DNA from: Streptomyces sp. NBC_00659
GTDB lineage: Bacteria; Actinomycetota; Actinomycetes; Streptomycetales; Streptomycetaceae
NCBI RefSeq assembly: GCF_036226925.1
Contig: NZ_CP109031.1
Location: 3,038,001-3,102,000 of the forward strand
Length of the DNA stretch: 64,000 bases
Direction: 5' to 3'
Of this stretch, positions 26,701-36,076 are shown piece by piece (positions within the stretch are counted from its first letter, which is position 1; every line of letters begins with the position of its first letter). The position numbers were made by a program, and so were the translations under genes. The notes under the pieces were generated by a model that ran no database searches, was not told the origin of the DNA, and saw only the letters and a list, made by a program, of their open reading frames with translations.

Positions 26701-26719
26701 TTAGGTAAGCCTAACCATA
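26701..26719. promoter_or_regulatory. Iron box (DmdR/IdeR-type) of the heme oxygenase gene
   Basis: TTAGGTAAGCCTAACCATA agrees at 15 of 19 positions with the consensus TTAGGTTAGGCTAACCTAA. A TTGACT -35 (26696-26701) and TAGAAG -10 (26718-26723) flank it at 16-bp spacing, so the operator fills the promoter core and would block RNA polymerase when iron is plentiful. Confidence 0.88.
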
Positions 26720-26778
26720 GAAGATTCGACTGATCTCACAACGGGCTCTCGCCCTTCCTCATCGGCTCCGGAGGCCCC

Positions 26779-27483
26779 ATGAACGCGTCGGACACGTCGG
26801 ACACGCTGAGCGCGCCGGACACCACGGACCCGGCGGGCACACCCTTCTCGACGCTCATCCGCACCGCGTCGCACGAACAGCACACCGAGGCGGAGACCTC
26901 GACGTTCATGAGCGACCTCCTCGGCGGCCGGCTCGGCGTCGAGGCGTACGCGCGCTACACGGAACAGCTGTGGTTCGTGTACGAGGCACTGGAGGCGGGG
27001 ACCGAGCGGCTGGCCGCCGATCCGGTGGCCGCGCCGTTCCTGCGGCCCGAACTGCTGCGCCGCACGGCTCTGGAGCGCGACCTCGCCCATCTGCGGGGCC
27101 CGGACTGGCGGGATACGCTCAGCGCGCTGCCCGCGACCCGCGCGTACGCGGACCGGGTCACGGAGTGCGCCCTCGCGTGGCCGGGCGGCTATGTGGCCCA
27201 CCACTACACGCGCTACCTGGGCGACCTCTCCGGCGGCCAGATCATCCGCGGCAAGGCGGAGCGGACCTGGGGCTTCAGCCGCAAGGGCGACGGGGTCCGC
27301 TTCTACGTCTTCGAGGACATCTCCAACCCGGCCGCGTTCAAGCGGGAGTACCGCGAGCTGCTGGACGGGGTCCGGGCCGACGATCTGGAGAAGCAGCGGA
27401 TCGTGGCGGAGTGCAAGCGGGCGTTCGCCCTGAACACCGGGGTGTTCAGGGCCCTCGGCGAGGAGTTCCCGCTGACCGCCTGA
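26779..27483 (+). CDS. hmuO: Heme oxygenase (biliverdin-producing)
   Basis: 234 residues. Opens heme to biliverdin, CO and ferrous iron. Proximal heme ligand H35 in ASHEQHTEAE, followed by the conserved STFMSDLLGGRLG; the distal helix reads HHYTRYLGDLSGGQ with the flexible glycines over the heme. The first 20 residues are a non-conserved acidic Thr/Asp-rich extension. GGAGG lies before the ATG. The iron-box promoter and the heme-uptake genes 1-8 kb away show that it frees iron from imported heme. Confidence 0.95.
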   Translation: MNASDTSDTLSAPDTTDPAGTPFSTLIRTASHEQHTEAETSTFMSDLLGGRLGVEAYARYTEQLWFVYEALEAGTERLAADPVAAPFLRPELLRRTALERDLAHLRGPDWRDTLSALPATRAYADRVTECALAWPGGYVAHHYTRYLGDLSGGQIIRGKAERTWGFSRKGDGVRFYVFEDISNPAAFKREYRELLDGVRADDLEKQRIVAECKRAFALNTGVFRALGEEFPLTA

Positions 27484-27670
27484 GGGTTCGCCCCGGGCGC
27501 GGGGTCAGCACCCGGGCCCCAGCCGCCGGAATGCTCCGGGCCCGTGTCCCCGGGTTCCCCCGGCGCGGGGGAACCACCCGGTCCGTACGCCTACGGGCCG
27601 GTGGGGGCCGATCGCGCAGTTCCCCGCGCCCCTGAAGGGCGCGGGCGCGGCCGCCCCGGCCGGCACCGCT

Positions 27671-28315
27671 TCAGCGTTCCAGGTGGACCCTGCCACCCAT
27701 CTCGACCCAGTCGCCCGGCTGCGGTGCGGTGAGGATCTGCGAACCGACGCCCTGGGTGATGTTGAGGGCCCGGCCGAGCTGCTGGGTCAGCAGCATCGCC
27801 GCCGCTCCGGTGGCCTCGTCCTCCTCGATGCCGTCGTTGCGGCCGGGAAAGGCGCGGGCCCTCACTCGGCCGGCGGCCTCGTCCTCCCAGGCCCAGGCAT
27901 AGATCCACTCGCCCGACGGCGGCACGGCCAGCGCTTCGACCTCGGCCGCGGTCCCGTGCCGCCGCAGCGTCCTCGGCGGCGCCCACTCGGCCCGCGCCTC
28001 GATCCAGCTGAACTCGCCGTCCAGCCGGACTCCCACCACACCGGCGGGTGTGACCAGTTCGGGCACGTCGAGCAGCCATCCCACCCCGACGCACGGATGT
28101 CCGGCGAACGGCAGCCGCAGCGAAGGGGTGTAGATGTCGATGACCCCGCGCTCGGGGTCGTCGACGAACACGGTCTCGCTGAAGCCGAGTTTCGCGGCGA
28201 GCTCCTGCCGTTCGGCGCGGTCCGGCATCACCGAGCCCTCGCGCACGACACCGAGCTCATTGCCATACCCGCCGCCTGGTCCGCAGAAGACCCGCAGCAC
28301 GTCGTAGTCAGTCAC
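27671..28315 (-). CDS. PhzF family isomerase-like protein
   Basis: 214 residues from a GTG start (VTDYDVLRVFC), the usual family beginning; an ATG 78 bp upstream is also in frame and would add unmatched sequence. Family features: GGGYGNELGVV with the catalytic-type Glu, LPFAGHPCVGVGWLL and EDEATGAAAMLL. PhzF proteins are diaminopimelate-epimerase folds with diverse isomerase activities; no phenazine gene is near, so the substrate is unknown. It interrupts the heme cluster on the opposite strand to heme oxygenase. Confidence 0.85.
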   Translation of the reverse strand: MTDYDVLRVFCGPGGGYGNELGVVREGSVMPDRAERQELAAKLGFSETVFVDDPERGVIDIYTPSLRLPFAGHPCVGVGWLLDVPELVTPAGVVGVRLDGEFSWIEARAEWAPPRTLRRHGTAAEVEALAVPPSGEWIYAWAWEDEAAGRVRARAFPGRNDGIEEDEATGAAAMLLTQQLGRALNITQGVGSQILTAPQPGDWVEMGGRVHLER

Positions 28316-28468
28316 TCCGGCATTCAAACATTCATCCGCCTGGTCGGTGACCCACAAGACCGGACCGCCCGCCTCCGGAAGCTCCCTGATCATCGGGAAC
28401 GCTGTCGGTGGCGGGCGGTCCGGTCCGCCGGTCCGGACGGGAACGCGTCCGGACCGGTTTCCGACGGA

Positions 28469-29995
28469 TCAGGCGTTCTGCCGCCGTCGCATGGCGACCA
28501 CCACGCCGGCGCCCGCCGCGAGGGTCACCGCGGTCGCGGCTCCCAGAGCGCCGACCGGTACCTCCGACCCCGTCGAGGCCAGGGCACCGCTCACACCGCC
28601 CGTCGTGGACCCGGTCGTCCCCGCGCCGCCCGTGGTGCCCGACGACGTACCGGAGCCGTCCGAGCCCGAGCCGGAACCCGAGCCGGAACCGGAGCCCGAC
28701 CCGCCGTTCCCGTCCGGCAGTTCGGCGTCGTCGCTCAGCGCCACCGAGAGGCCGACCGGGTCCAGCTCGGTGCCCTCGGCGTAGAAGCCCCCGAAGGCCT
28801 CCGCGCCGGCCTTGGTGAGCTTGGCGGTCACTCCGTCGAGAGTGATCACGTCGTCCTGCGCCGTCAGGCCCTCGGTGTCCGTGCTCAGGTCCGCGAGGAC
28901 GACGTCGTCGGAGGTCTTGCCGAGGCTGTCGACGTCGGCGGTCAGCTCGCCGGAACCGCCGTCGAGTTCCACGCCGAGGTCGCTGAGGGTGAGGTCGAGG
29001 CCGTAACTGCCGTTCGCCTCATGGCCCTTGAAGTTGACGGCGCCCTCGAAGGAGGCCGAGAGCGTGTCGGCGTCGGTGTCATAGGTGCCGGTGGCGTCCG
29101 TGAAGGTGAAGGCGCCGTTGCCTGCGGCCTGCGTGGCGCCGCCGGACACGGTGATCTTCCCCTGGGCGGCACCGTCCACGACGTACGTACGGAAGGACTG
29201 CTTCACACCCCAGCCGAGCGTGCCGTCCGCTATCTCGCCCCGGGCGGGGGCGCCGGTCCCGGAGGCCGAGGCGGTCGGGCTCGCACTCTCCGAGGCCGGG
29301 TCCGAGGACGACGGGGACGCCGAGGAGGAGGACGAGGGTGACGCGGAGGCCGAGGCGGACGTGGACGTGGACGAGGTCGGCTCCGGGGACGCCGAGCCGG
29401 TCGCGGTCTCGGTCGGGGTCGCGGTCGGCGTCTGCGTCGGGGCCGGCTTCTGCGTCACGGAGAGCGGATCGCCCGCGGCGCCCTCGTAGCCCGCGCTGCC
29501 GAGGACGGTCGCCGCCTCCTTCGTCAGCCTGGTCTCCATGTCCGTCATCGTGCGGGTCACGGTGACATCGGCGAGCGGGACGTCCTCCCGGATCGTGCCG
29601 CCGCTCGTGACATCGGCGGTGATCTCCGCCGCCGCGCTGTCGAACTTCACGTCGGACAAGGTGAGTTCGAAGCCGTGCAGCTTGGAGGCGATCTTCAGAC
29701 TGCCCGCGAAGCCGAGCCGTACGGCATGGGTGCCGGAGTCGTACGTCCCGCTGCCGTCGGTGAAGGTGAACGCGCCGTTGCCGTCCGCCTGCGTCGCCCC
29801 GCCGGACGGGGTGAAGGTCCCGGCCGCCATCCCGGTCACGTACGAGCGGTAGGACTGCTTGATCCCCCAGGTCAACTCGTAGTCCTTGAGCGGCGCTTCG
29901 GCGGCGGACGCGCTGGTCACGGCGAAGGCGCCGGCCCCCAGGGCGACCGCGACGGCGGCGGCGAGTGCGAGAGGGCGGTGGCGATGGGCGGCCAT
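28469..29995 (-). CDS. htaA: HtaA-domain cell-surface heme-binding protein with LAxTG sorting signal
   Basis: 508 residues. Signal peptide to about residue 32 (TSASAAEA). Two HtaA domains, about 35-195 and 265-435, each opening with a WGIKQSYRSYV or WGVKQSFRTYV segment and a GGATQA-GNGAFTFTD stretch. They are joined by a long Thr/Ser/Ala/Pro linker. After a Gly/Ser/Thr spacer the C-terminus has LASTGSE, one hydrophobic helix and AMRRRQNA, the LAxTG signal used by class E sortases. It should bind heme at the wall. GAGGAG precedes the ATG. Confidence 0.92.
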   Translation of the reverse strand: MAAHRHRPLALAAAVAVALGAGAFAVTSASAAEAPLKDYELTWGIKQSYRSYVTGMAAGTFTPSGGATQADGNGAFTFTDGSGTYDSGTHAVRLGFAGSLKIASKLHGFELTLSDVKFDSAAAEITADVTSGGTIREDVPLADVTVTRTMTDMETRLTKEAATVLGSAGYEGAAGDPLSVTQKPAPTQTPTATPTETATGSASPEPTSSTSTSASASASPSSSSSASPSSSDPASESASPTASASGTGAPARGEIADGTLGWGVKQSFRTYVVDGAAQGKITVSGGATQAAGNGAFTFTDATGTYDTDADTLSASFEGAVNFKGHEANGSYGLDLTLSDLGVELDGGSGELTADVDSLGKTSDDVVLADLSTDTEGLTAQDDVITLDGVTAKLTKAGAEAFGGFYAEGTELDPVGLSVALSDDAELPDGNGGSGSGSGSGSGSGSDGSGTSSGTTGGAGTTGSTTGGVSGALASTGSEVPVGALGAATAVTLAAGAGVVVAMRRRQNA

Positions 29996-30165
29996 GGTCG
30001 TGGGTCTCCTCGGGGATGGGCGTCCTGCGCCGGGGCGCGGGGATCGGTGGAGTACGGGGAACGAAGTGGGGTGGACGGGGAGTGGTTCGGGGGGTGCGTC
30101 GGGGTGGGGGGCGAGCCGGCGTCGGGGGTCGGTTGGGGGTGTGTCGGGGGTGAGGGTGGGTCGGG

Positions 30166-31572
30166 TCAGTCGGTGGGCGTGCGGCGCCTGCGGACGACGC
30201 CGAAGGCGACCGCGGCCGCGAGCAGCGCTCCGAGGGCTAGGGCGACCGGCAGGGCCGATCCGCCGACGGGGCCGCCGCTCGCGGTGTTCTCGGCACGGGG
30301 CGCAACCTTCGCGTCGGGCGCCCGCGACGCGCGCGGCGTGGGCGAGGGGGACGCGGACTCGCCGAGGTCGGGCAGGGCGGGGAGCCGTGCGTCGTCCGTG
30401 AGGGCGATCGAGAGGGTCACCGGGTCCATGCGCGTGCCGGCTCGGTAGACCCCGCCGAACGCCTTGGCGCCACGGGCCGTCAACGTGCTCGGCACCTCGG
30501 TGAGTTGGAGCAGTCCGCCCTTCGGCTTCATGCCCTTGGCGGAGAAGGTCACGAGCGGGACCTTCTTCCCGGTGAGGTCCGCGCTCGCCACATCGGCGTA
30601 GAGCGTGCCTTCGCCGTCCTCGACGGTGACCCGCACTCCGCCGAGCCCGAGGTCGAGCCCCTGCCGGCCGGTGAAGCGCAGTGCCCCGTCGAAGGCGGCC
30701 GTCAGGACGTGCTTCTTCCCGTCGTACGTGCCCTCGCCCGCGGGGAACCGGAAGAGCGCGCCGCCGTCCTGGGCCCCGGAGGTCAGCGTCCACTTCCCGC
30801 CGGCGACGGGCCCGGTGACGTACTCGCGGAACGTGCGGCGCACCCCCCAGTCGACGGCTCCGTCCTCGATCGCGTCCGCCTTCGCTCTCCCGGCCTTCTT
30901 CGCCGGGGACTTGGACGGCTTCGCGGTGGGCGTGGCCGACGGCCCGGCCGGGGCCAGGACGTCCGCCTCCAGGCTCACGGGATCGAGTGCCGTGCCCGCC
31001 GCGTAGTAGCCGGCGAAGGACCGGGCGCCCTGTGAAGTGAGCCTGGCCGGAAGGTTGTCGAGCCGGACGGCGGTGCCGCCGCCCTTCATGTCGATGCCGC
31101 CGAGGGAGAGAGCGGCGAAGGGCACCCCCCTGGACGTCGTGACCGTCCCGGTGCCCTTCGCCTTGCTGGTGATGTCGACGTAGAGGGTGCCGCCACCGCC
31201 GGTGATGCGGACGACGGGACGGCTGATCGTGAGGTCGAGTTCGTAGCCGCCGCCGCTCTTGCGGTGTCCGACGAAGCGGACTCCGCCGGAGTAGGCGGCG
31301 GTGAAGGCGCCCGTGTCGCCGTCGTAGGAGCCGGTGGCGGAGTGGAAGCGGAACTGGCTCGCGCCGACCGTGGCCGCGCCCCCGGTGAGGGAGTAACTCC
31401 CCTTCGCGACGGGCCCGGTGACATAGCTCTGGAAGGACGACTTGATGCCCCAGTCGAGCCGGCCGCCCCGCACGGTGCGGCTCGCCGCGTGGGCGGTCGT
31501 GGCGGTGAGCAGGGCCCCCAGCACGGCCACGCAGACCACGGCGGCCCCCAGGGCCCTCGAACGCGCGGTCAT
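30166..31572 (-). CDS. HtaA-domain membrane-anchored heme-binding protein
   Basis: 468 residues: signal peptide (1-30), two HtaA domains starting at LDWGIKSSFQSYVTGPV and VDWGVRRTFREYVTGPV with a Lys/Pro-rich linker between them, then a C-terminal membrane helix and RRRRTPTD. No LAxTG is present, so it stays in the membrane rather than being attached to the wall, which suggests that heme passes from the wall protein to this one and on to HmuT. It shares an iron box with the divergent hmuT and lies 170 bp upstream of the first htaA gene on the same strand. Confidence 0.92.
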   Translation of the reverse strand: MTARSRALGAAVVCVAVLGALLTATTAHAASRTVRGGRLDWGIKSSFQSYVTGPVAKGSYSLTGGAATVGASQFRFHSATGSYDGDTGAFTAAYSGGVRFVGHRKSGGGYELDLTISRPVVRITGGGGTLYVDITSKAKGTGTVTTSRGVPFAALSLGGIDMKGGGTAVRLDNLPARLTSQGARSFAGYYAAGTALDPVSLEADVLAPAGPSATPTAKPSKSPAKKAGRAKADAIEDGAVDWGVRRTFREYVTGPVAGGKWTLTSGAQDGGALFRFPAGEGTYDGKKHVLTAAFDGALRFTGRQGLDLGLGGVRVTVEDGEGTLYADVASADLTGKKVPLVTFSAKGMKPKGGLLQLTEVPSTLTARGAKAFGGVYRAGTRMDPVTLSIALTDDARLPALPDLGESASPSPTPRASRAPDAKVAPRAENTASGGPVGGSALPVALALGALLAAAVAFGVVRRRRTPTD

Positions 31573-31614
31573 GGGTGTCCTCCGGATTCCGGGGTCCGGA
31601 GAACCCCTGGCGAC

Positions 31615-31633
31615 TTAGGTAAGGCTAACCTAA
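31615..31633. promoter_or_regulatory. Shared iron box between htaA and hmuT
   Basis: TTAGGTAAGGCTAACCTAA agrees at 18 of 19 positions with the DmdR/DtxR consensus. It lies 43 bp before the htaA start and 49 bp before hmuT, so one repressor dimer pair can control both directions. Confidence 0.93.
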
Positions 31634-31681
31634 ACTATCGACCGGACGTGCTGGAAGAGGACCGAGAGGAACAACGGGACA

Positions 31682-32698
31682 GTGCAACGCTTGCGCACAC
31701 GACTGGCGGGGGCGCTGCTGTCCGCGCTCGCCCTCACCCTGACCGGATGCGGGGGCTCCGCCGGCCCCGCGCCGACGGCGGCCACCGGAGCCTCCGGGAC
31801 GAACGGATCGGACGGCACCGACCGGGTCGAACCCCTGGCGTCCCCCGGCAAGCCCCGACTCCCGGTCACGGTGCGGTCGTTCGGCGGACCGCGGACGACC
31901 GTCGAGAAGGCCGACAGGATCGTCCCCCTGTCCGGCAGCCTCAGCGAGATCGTCTTCACGCTCGGGCTCGGCGACCGGGTCGTCGCCCGCGACATCACCG
32001 CCACCTTCGACCAGGCCAGGGAACTGCCGGTCGTCACCCGCAACCACGACGTCTCCGCCGAGAGCGTGCTCTCCCTCCACCCCGACCTCGTCCTCGCCGA
32101 GTCGACGACCGGACCGGACGAGGCGATGGAGCAGATCCGCGACGCCGGTGTCCCCGTCCTGGTCGTCGCCCCCGCGCGCGGCCTCGCCGACGTGGGCCCG
32201 CGCATCCGGACGGTCGCCGACGCCCTCGGCGTACCGGCGGCGGGGAAGCGGCTGGCACAGCGGTCGCAGGACCGGATCGCCGCCGTGCGCAAGGCGATTC
32301 CGCCGCACGCCGACCACCCGCGCGTCGCCTTCCTCTACCTGCGCGGCTCCGCCTCCGTCTATCTCATCGGCGGCCGCGGCTCGGGCGCGACCTCGCTGCT
32401 GGAGGCGGCGGGGGCGGTCGACGCGGGCGCCGAGTCGGGCCTGGACAAGGACTTCACCGCCATCACCACCGAGGCGCTCGTCCGGGCCGCGCCCGACGCG
32501 ATCCTCGTGATGTCCAAGGGCCTCGCGTCCGTCGGCGGAACCGACGGGCTCGTCAAGATCCCGGGGGTGGCACAGACCCCGGCCGGCACGAAGCGCCGGG
32601 TGGTGTCCGTCGAGGACGGGGTGCTTCTCAACTACGGCCCGCGCACGGACCAGGTACTGCGCTCGCTGGTACGGCAGTTGTACGGGGACGCCCGATGA
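31682..32698 (+). CDS. hmuT: Heme ABC transporter substrate-binding lipoprotein
   Basis: 338 residues from a GTG start. Lipobox LTGC gives a lipidated cysteine at 23, followed by a Ala/Gly/Ser/Thr spacer. The mature part is a class III binding protein (TroA fold) with VPLSGSLSEIVFTLGLGDRVVARD, LHPDLVLAES and VYLIGGRGSGATSLLEAAG, as in HmuT. It hands heme to HmuU. It begins the hmuTUV operon; the TGA overlaps the hmuU ATG. Confidence 0.94.
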   Translation: MQRLRTRLAGALLSALALTLTGCGGSAGPAPTAATGASGTNGSDGTDRVEPLASPGKPRLPVTVRSFGGPRTTVEKADRIVPLSGSLSEIVFTLGLGDRVVARDITATFDQARELPVVTRNHDVSAESVLSLHPDLVLAESTTGPDEAMEQIRDAGVPVLVVAPARGLADVGPRIRTVADALGVPAAGKRLAQRSQDRIAAVRKAIPPHADHPRVAFLYLRGSASVYLIGGRGSGATSLLEAAGAVDAGAESGLDKDFTAITTEALVRAAPDAILVMSKGLASVGGTDGLVKIPGVAQTPAGTKRRVVSVEDGVLLNYGPRTDQVLRSLVRQLYGDAR

Positions 32699-33807
32699 CC
32701 GCCCTCGACCGCCCGGCGTCCGGGGCGCCCGCCGAACCGGTCACCGGCGAGGCCGTCACCGCTCCCGTGCGCGGGCGGGCACACGGCACCCCCTGGCTCC
32801 TGACCGCCGGGCTGCTCGCCGCCCTGCTCGTCCTGGTCCCCGTGGCCGCCGGGCTCGGCGCGTACCCCATCCCCACCGGGGACGTGCTGGCCTCCGTCGC
32901 GCACCGCGCCGGTCTCGGGGGCGCCGCGCTGGACCGGGTCCCGGAGTCGGTCCTGTGGGACGTGCGCTTCCCGCGGATCGTGCTCGCGCTGCTCATCGGC
33001 GCCTCGCTGGGCTGCGCGGGCGCTCTGATGCAGGGCGTGTTCGGCAATCCGCTGGCCGAACCCGGCGTCATCGGCGTCTCGTCGGGCGCGGCGGTCGGCG
33101 CGGTCGCCGCCATCGCGCTCGGCCTGGACTTCCTCGGCACCTTCACCGTCCCGGCCGTCGCCTTCGTCACGGGACTGGCCGCGGTCCTGGTCGTCTACGC
33201 GATGTCCCGCTCGGGCGGCCGCACCGAGGTCGTCACACTGATCCTCACCGGGATCGCCCTGAACGCCTTCACCGGCGCCCTGATCGGACTGTTCCTGTTC
33301 TTCGCGGACTCCGCCGCCGTCAGCCAGATCACCTTCTGGCAGCTGGGATCGCTGGCTCAGGCGACCTGGCCGAAGGTTCTCGCGGTCCTGCCCTGCGCCG
33401 CGACCGGCCTGGCCCTGGCACCGCTGTACGCCCGCCGACTCGATCTGCTGTCCCTCGGCGAACGGCCGGCCCGGCACCTGGGCGTCGACGTCGAACGGCT
33501 GCGGCTCGTCCTCGTGCTGGTCATCGCGCTGCTCACCGCGGCGGCCGTCAGCGTCTCCGGGATCATCGGCTTCATCGGTCTGGTCGTACCGCATCTGCTG
33601 CGCATGGCGGCCGGGCCCGGACACCGCTTCCTGATCCCGGGCAGCGCGCTCGGCGGCGCGGCCGTGCTGCTGGCGGCCGACCTCGCCGCCCGGACGATCG
33701 CACAACCCGCCGAACTCCCCCTCGGCGTCCTGACCGCCCTGCTGGGCAGCCCGTTCTTCCTGTGGCTGCTGCGCAGGACCCGTCGCAAGCAAGGAGGCTG
33801 GGCGTGA
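32695..33807 (+). CDS. hmuU: Heme ABC transporter permease
   Basis: 370 residues, FecCD family, about nine to ten membrane helices. Shows VRFPRIVLALLIGASLGCAGALMQG, NPLAEPGVIGVSSGAA and GFIGLVVPHLLRM, the BtuC-type signature regions including the loop that contacts the ATPase. A hydrophilic 33-residue N-terminus precedes helix 1. Overlaps hmuT by ATGA and hmuV by GTGA, so the three proteins are translationally coupled. Confidence 0.94.
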   Translation: MTALDRPASGAPAEPVTGEAVTAPVRGRAHGTPWLLTAGLLAALLVLVPVAAGLGAYPIPTGDVLASVAHRAGLGGAALDRVPESVLWDVRFPRIVLALLIGASLGCAGALMQGVFGNPLAEPGVIGVSSGAAVGAVAAIALGLDFLGTFTVPAVAFVTGLAAVLVVYAMSRSGGRTEVVTLILTGIALNAFTGALIGLFLFFADSAAVSQITFWQLGSLAQATWPKVLAVLPCAATGLALAPLYARRLDLLSLGERPARHLGVDVERLRLVLVLVIALLTAAAVSVSGIIGFIGLVVPHLLRMAAGPGHRFLIPGSALGGAAVLLAADLAARTIAQPAELPLGVLTALLGSPFFLWLLRRTRRKQGGWA

Positions 33808-34739
33808 GATCCGCCGGAAACGACACCGGGCGCACGCTCCCGAAACTCCCCCGCACGACCGCCGGGACCCGGCTCGCGCGTACCGCCGGGCGGCTGCGGC
33901 TCGCGCGTACGGCACGGCTCCTGCCGCCGTCCGCGCCCGCCCCCGGCGACGTGCTCGCCGAGACCGAGGGCCTCCGGGTCCGGCTCGGCGACCGGGAGGT
34001 GCTGCGCGGGGTCGACGTCGCCGCCCGCGCGGGCGAGGTCCTCGCGCTGGTCGGGCCCAACGGGGCGGGAAAATCAACCCTCTTGTCCGCGCTGGCGGCC
34101 GATCTGCCCGCCACGGAAGGGGTCGTACGCCTGCACGGGCGCCCGGCGGCGCACTGGACCGCGTCCGAACTCGCCCTGCGCCGGGCCGTTCTCCCCCAGT
34201 CGGCGTCGCTCTCCTTCCCGTTCACGGTCGAGGAGGTCGTCCGGATGGGGCGGGCGCCCTGGGCCCGCGCTCCGCAGGACGACGACGACACGGCGGTCGC
34301 GGCCGCCATGGCCGCCACCGAGGTCACCGCTTTCGCGCCACGCTCGTTCGCCGCGCTCAGCGGCGGGGAGCGCGCGCGTGTCGCACTCGCCCGGGTGCTC
34401 GCCCAGCGCGCGCCACTGCTGCTGCTCGACGAACCGACCGCCGCACTCGACCTGCGGCACCAGGAGTTGGTGCTGCGGGTGTGCCGGGAAAGGGCGCACG
34501 CCGGTGACGCGGTGGTCGTGGTGCTGCACGATCTGGGGCTGGCGGCGGCGTACGCGCACCGGGTCGCGATCCTGTGCGCCGGTCGTGTCGCGGCCCACGG
34601 CCGGCCGGCGGAGGTCTTCACCGGCGAACTGCTGACCGAGGTCTACCGGCAGCCGGTCGAGGTGTTCCCGCACCCCAGGACCGGCGCCGCGCTCATCACC
34701 CCGAAACGCGACGAACCCTTCCACTTGACCATCTCTTGA
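33804..34739 (+). CDS. hmuV: Heme ABC transporter ATP-binding protein
   Basis: 311 residues from the GTG overlapping the hmuU stop. Walker A GPNGAGKS (84-91), signature ALSGGERARVALARVL, Walker B LLLDEPTAALD and switch LHDLGLAAAYAHR. The N-terminus carries about 50 extra residues with repeated RLARTA motifs before the usual LAETEGLRVRLG; an internal GTG at Val50 could be the true start, though it lacks the coupling seen here. It powers heme import. Confidence 0.93.
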   Translation: MRSAGNDTGRTLPKLPRTTAGTRLARTAGRLRLARTARLLPPSAPAPGDVLAETEGLRVRLGDREVLRGVDVAARAGEVLALVGPNGAGKSTLLSALAADLPATEGVVRLHGRPAAHWTASELALRRAVLPQSASLSFPFTVEEVVRMGRAPWARAPQDDDDTAVAAAMAATEVTAFAPRSFAALSGGERARVALARVLAQRAPLLLLDEPTAALDLRHQELVLRVCRERAHAGDAVVVVLHDLGLAAAYAHRVAILCAGRVAAHGRPAEVFTGELLTEVYRQPVEVFPHPRTGAALITPKRDEPFHLTIS

Positions 34740-34830
34740 CCCTCCCATGGGGTCTGTTTTGAGTCACCGTGATCAAGCCGTTCCTGTACGCCGTCTGTGA
34801 GAGGTGAATCACCGCACGGGCGGGTATCAG

Positions 34831-34866
34831 TGAGGCAAGCCTCAGATAAGTTAGGCCAGCCTCACC
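34831..34866. promoter_or_regulatory. Two adjacent iron-box-like sites before efeO
   Basis: TGAGGCAAGCCTCA (34831-34844), a near-perfect palindrome, and TTAGGCCAGCCTCACC (34851-34866), both close to the TTAGGnnAGnCTnACC pattern. Double sites allow two DmdR dimers to bind. They lie 52-87 bp before efeO. Confidence 0.72.
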
Positions 34867-34917
34867 ATGCCGAGCGGGCCCCGCCGTGCGGCTTGTCCGA
34901 CTTCTCTTGGAGCCTGC

Positions 34918-36066
34918 ATGCGAGCCGTTCGACTGTCCGTTGTCACCGCTGCCGCCACCGCGGCCGCCCTGGCCGCCGTCACGGGTTGCACCCAGAAGAG
35001 CGACGCGAAGAACGGCGACGCGATCCAGGTGACGGCCAGCGACACCGCGTGCAAGGTGTCCAAGAAGGAGTTCCCCGCGGGGCACGTCCAGCTCGACATC
35101 GAGAACAAGGGCTCCAAGGTCACCGAGGTCTACCTGCTGTTCCCGGACGACCGGATCGTCAGCGAGCGGGAGAACATCGGTCCCGGCACCAAGCAGCGGG
35201 TCACCGCCGAGGTGAAGGCCGGCGAGTACGTCATCGCCTGCAAGCCCGGGATGAAGGGCAAGGGCATCCGCCAGGCCGTCAAGGTCACCGGCGGCAAGGT
35301 CGCCAAGCGCGACCCGCGCCTGGACAAGGCGGTCGCCGCGTACCGCGAGTACGCGCAGGAGCAGGCCGACGCCACGCTGCCGAAGGCGGAGGCGTTCGCC
35401 AAGGCCGTCAAGGCCGGCGACATCGAGGCCGCGAAGAAGGAGTTCGCCTCCTCGCGTCTGGGCTGGGAGCGCACCGAGCCGGTCGCGGAGTCCTTCGGTG
35501 ACATCGACCCGAAGGTCGACGTCCGCGAGGACGGCCTGGAAGAGGGCCAGGACCCGGCCACGGACTGGACCGGCTGGCACCGTCTGGAGAAGTCCCTGTG
35601 GCAGGACAAGAAGATCGGCGACCGTGAGAAGGAGCTCGCCGGCCTGCTGGTCACGGACCTGACCGACTGGCAGAAGCGGGTCGGCAAGGCCGAGATCACC
35701 CCGACCTCCATGGCCAACGGCGCCAAGGAGCTGCTGGACGAGGTCGCCAGCGGCAAGGTCACCGGCGAGGAGGACCGCTACTCGCACACCGACCTGAGCG
35801 ACTTCAAGGGCAACGTCGAGGGCGCGCAGAAGGCGTACGAGCTGCTCAAGCCGGTCGCCTCGGAGAACGACGCGGCGCTGACGGCGGAGCTCGACAAGCA
35901 GTTCGCCGCGCTGAACACGCTGCTCGACAAGTACCGCACGGACAAGACCTCGTACGACTTCACCTCGTACGACAAGGTCGGCAAGGCCGACCGCAAGGAG
36001 CTCTCGGACGCCGTCAACGCGCTCGCCGAGCCCCTGTCCAAGCTCGCCGCCGCCGTCGTGAAGTAG
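34918..36066 (+). CDS. efeO: Iron uptake system lipoprotein EfeO
   Basis: 382 residues. Lipobox VTGC at about 21-24. A cupredoxin-like domain (about 35-135) is followed by an M75 imelysin domain with the metal-binding HxxE motif in GWHRLEKSLW. EfeO binds iron outside the membrane and supplies it to EfeU. First gene of efeOBU; the iron boxes upstream predict repression by iron. Confidence 0.94.
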   Translation: MRAVRLSVVTAAATAAALAAVTGCTQKSDAKNGDAIQVTASDTACKVSKKEFPAGHVQLDIENKGSKVTEVYLLFPDDRIVSERENIGPGTKQRVTAEVKAGEYVIACKPGMKGKGIRQAVKVTGGKVAKRDPRLDKAVAAYREYAQEQADATLPKAEAFAKAVKAGDIEAAKKEFASSRLGWERTEPVAESFGDIDPKVDVREDGLEEGQDPATDWTGWHRLEKSLWQDKKIGDREKELAGLLVTDLTDWQKRVGKAEITPTSMANGAKELLDEVASGKVTGEEDRYSHTDLSDFKGNVEGAQKAYELLKPVASENDAALTAELDKQFAALNTLLDKYRTDKTSYDFTSYDKVGKADRKELSDAVNALAEPLSKLAAAVVK

Positions 36067-36076
36067 GAGCAGCGCC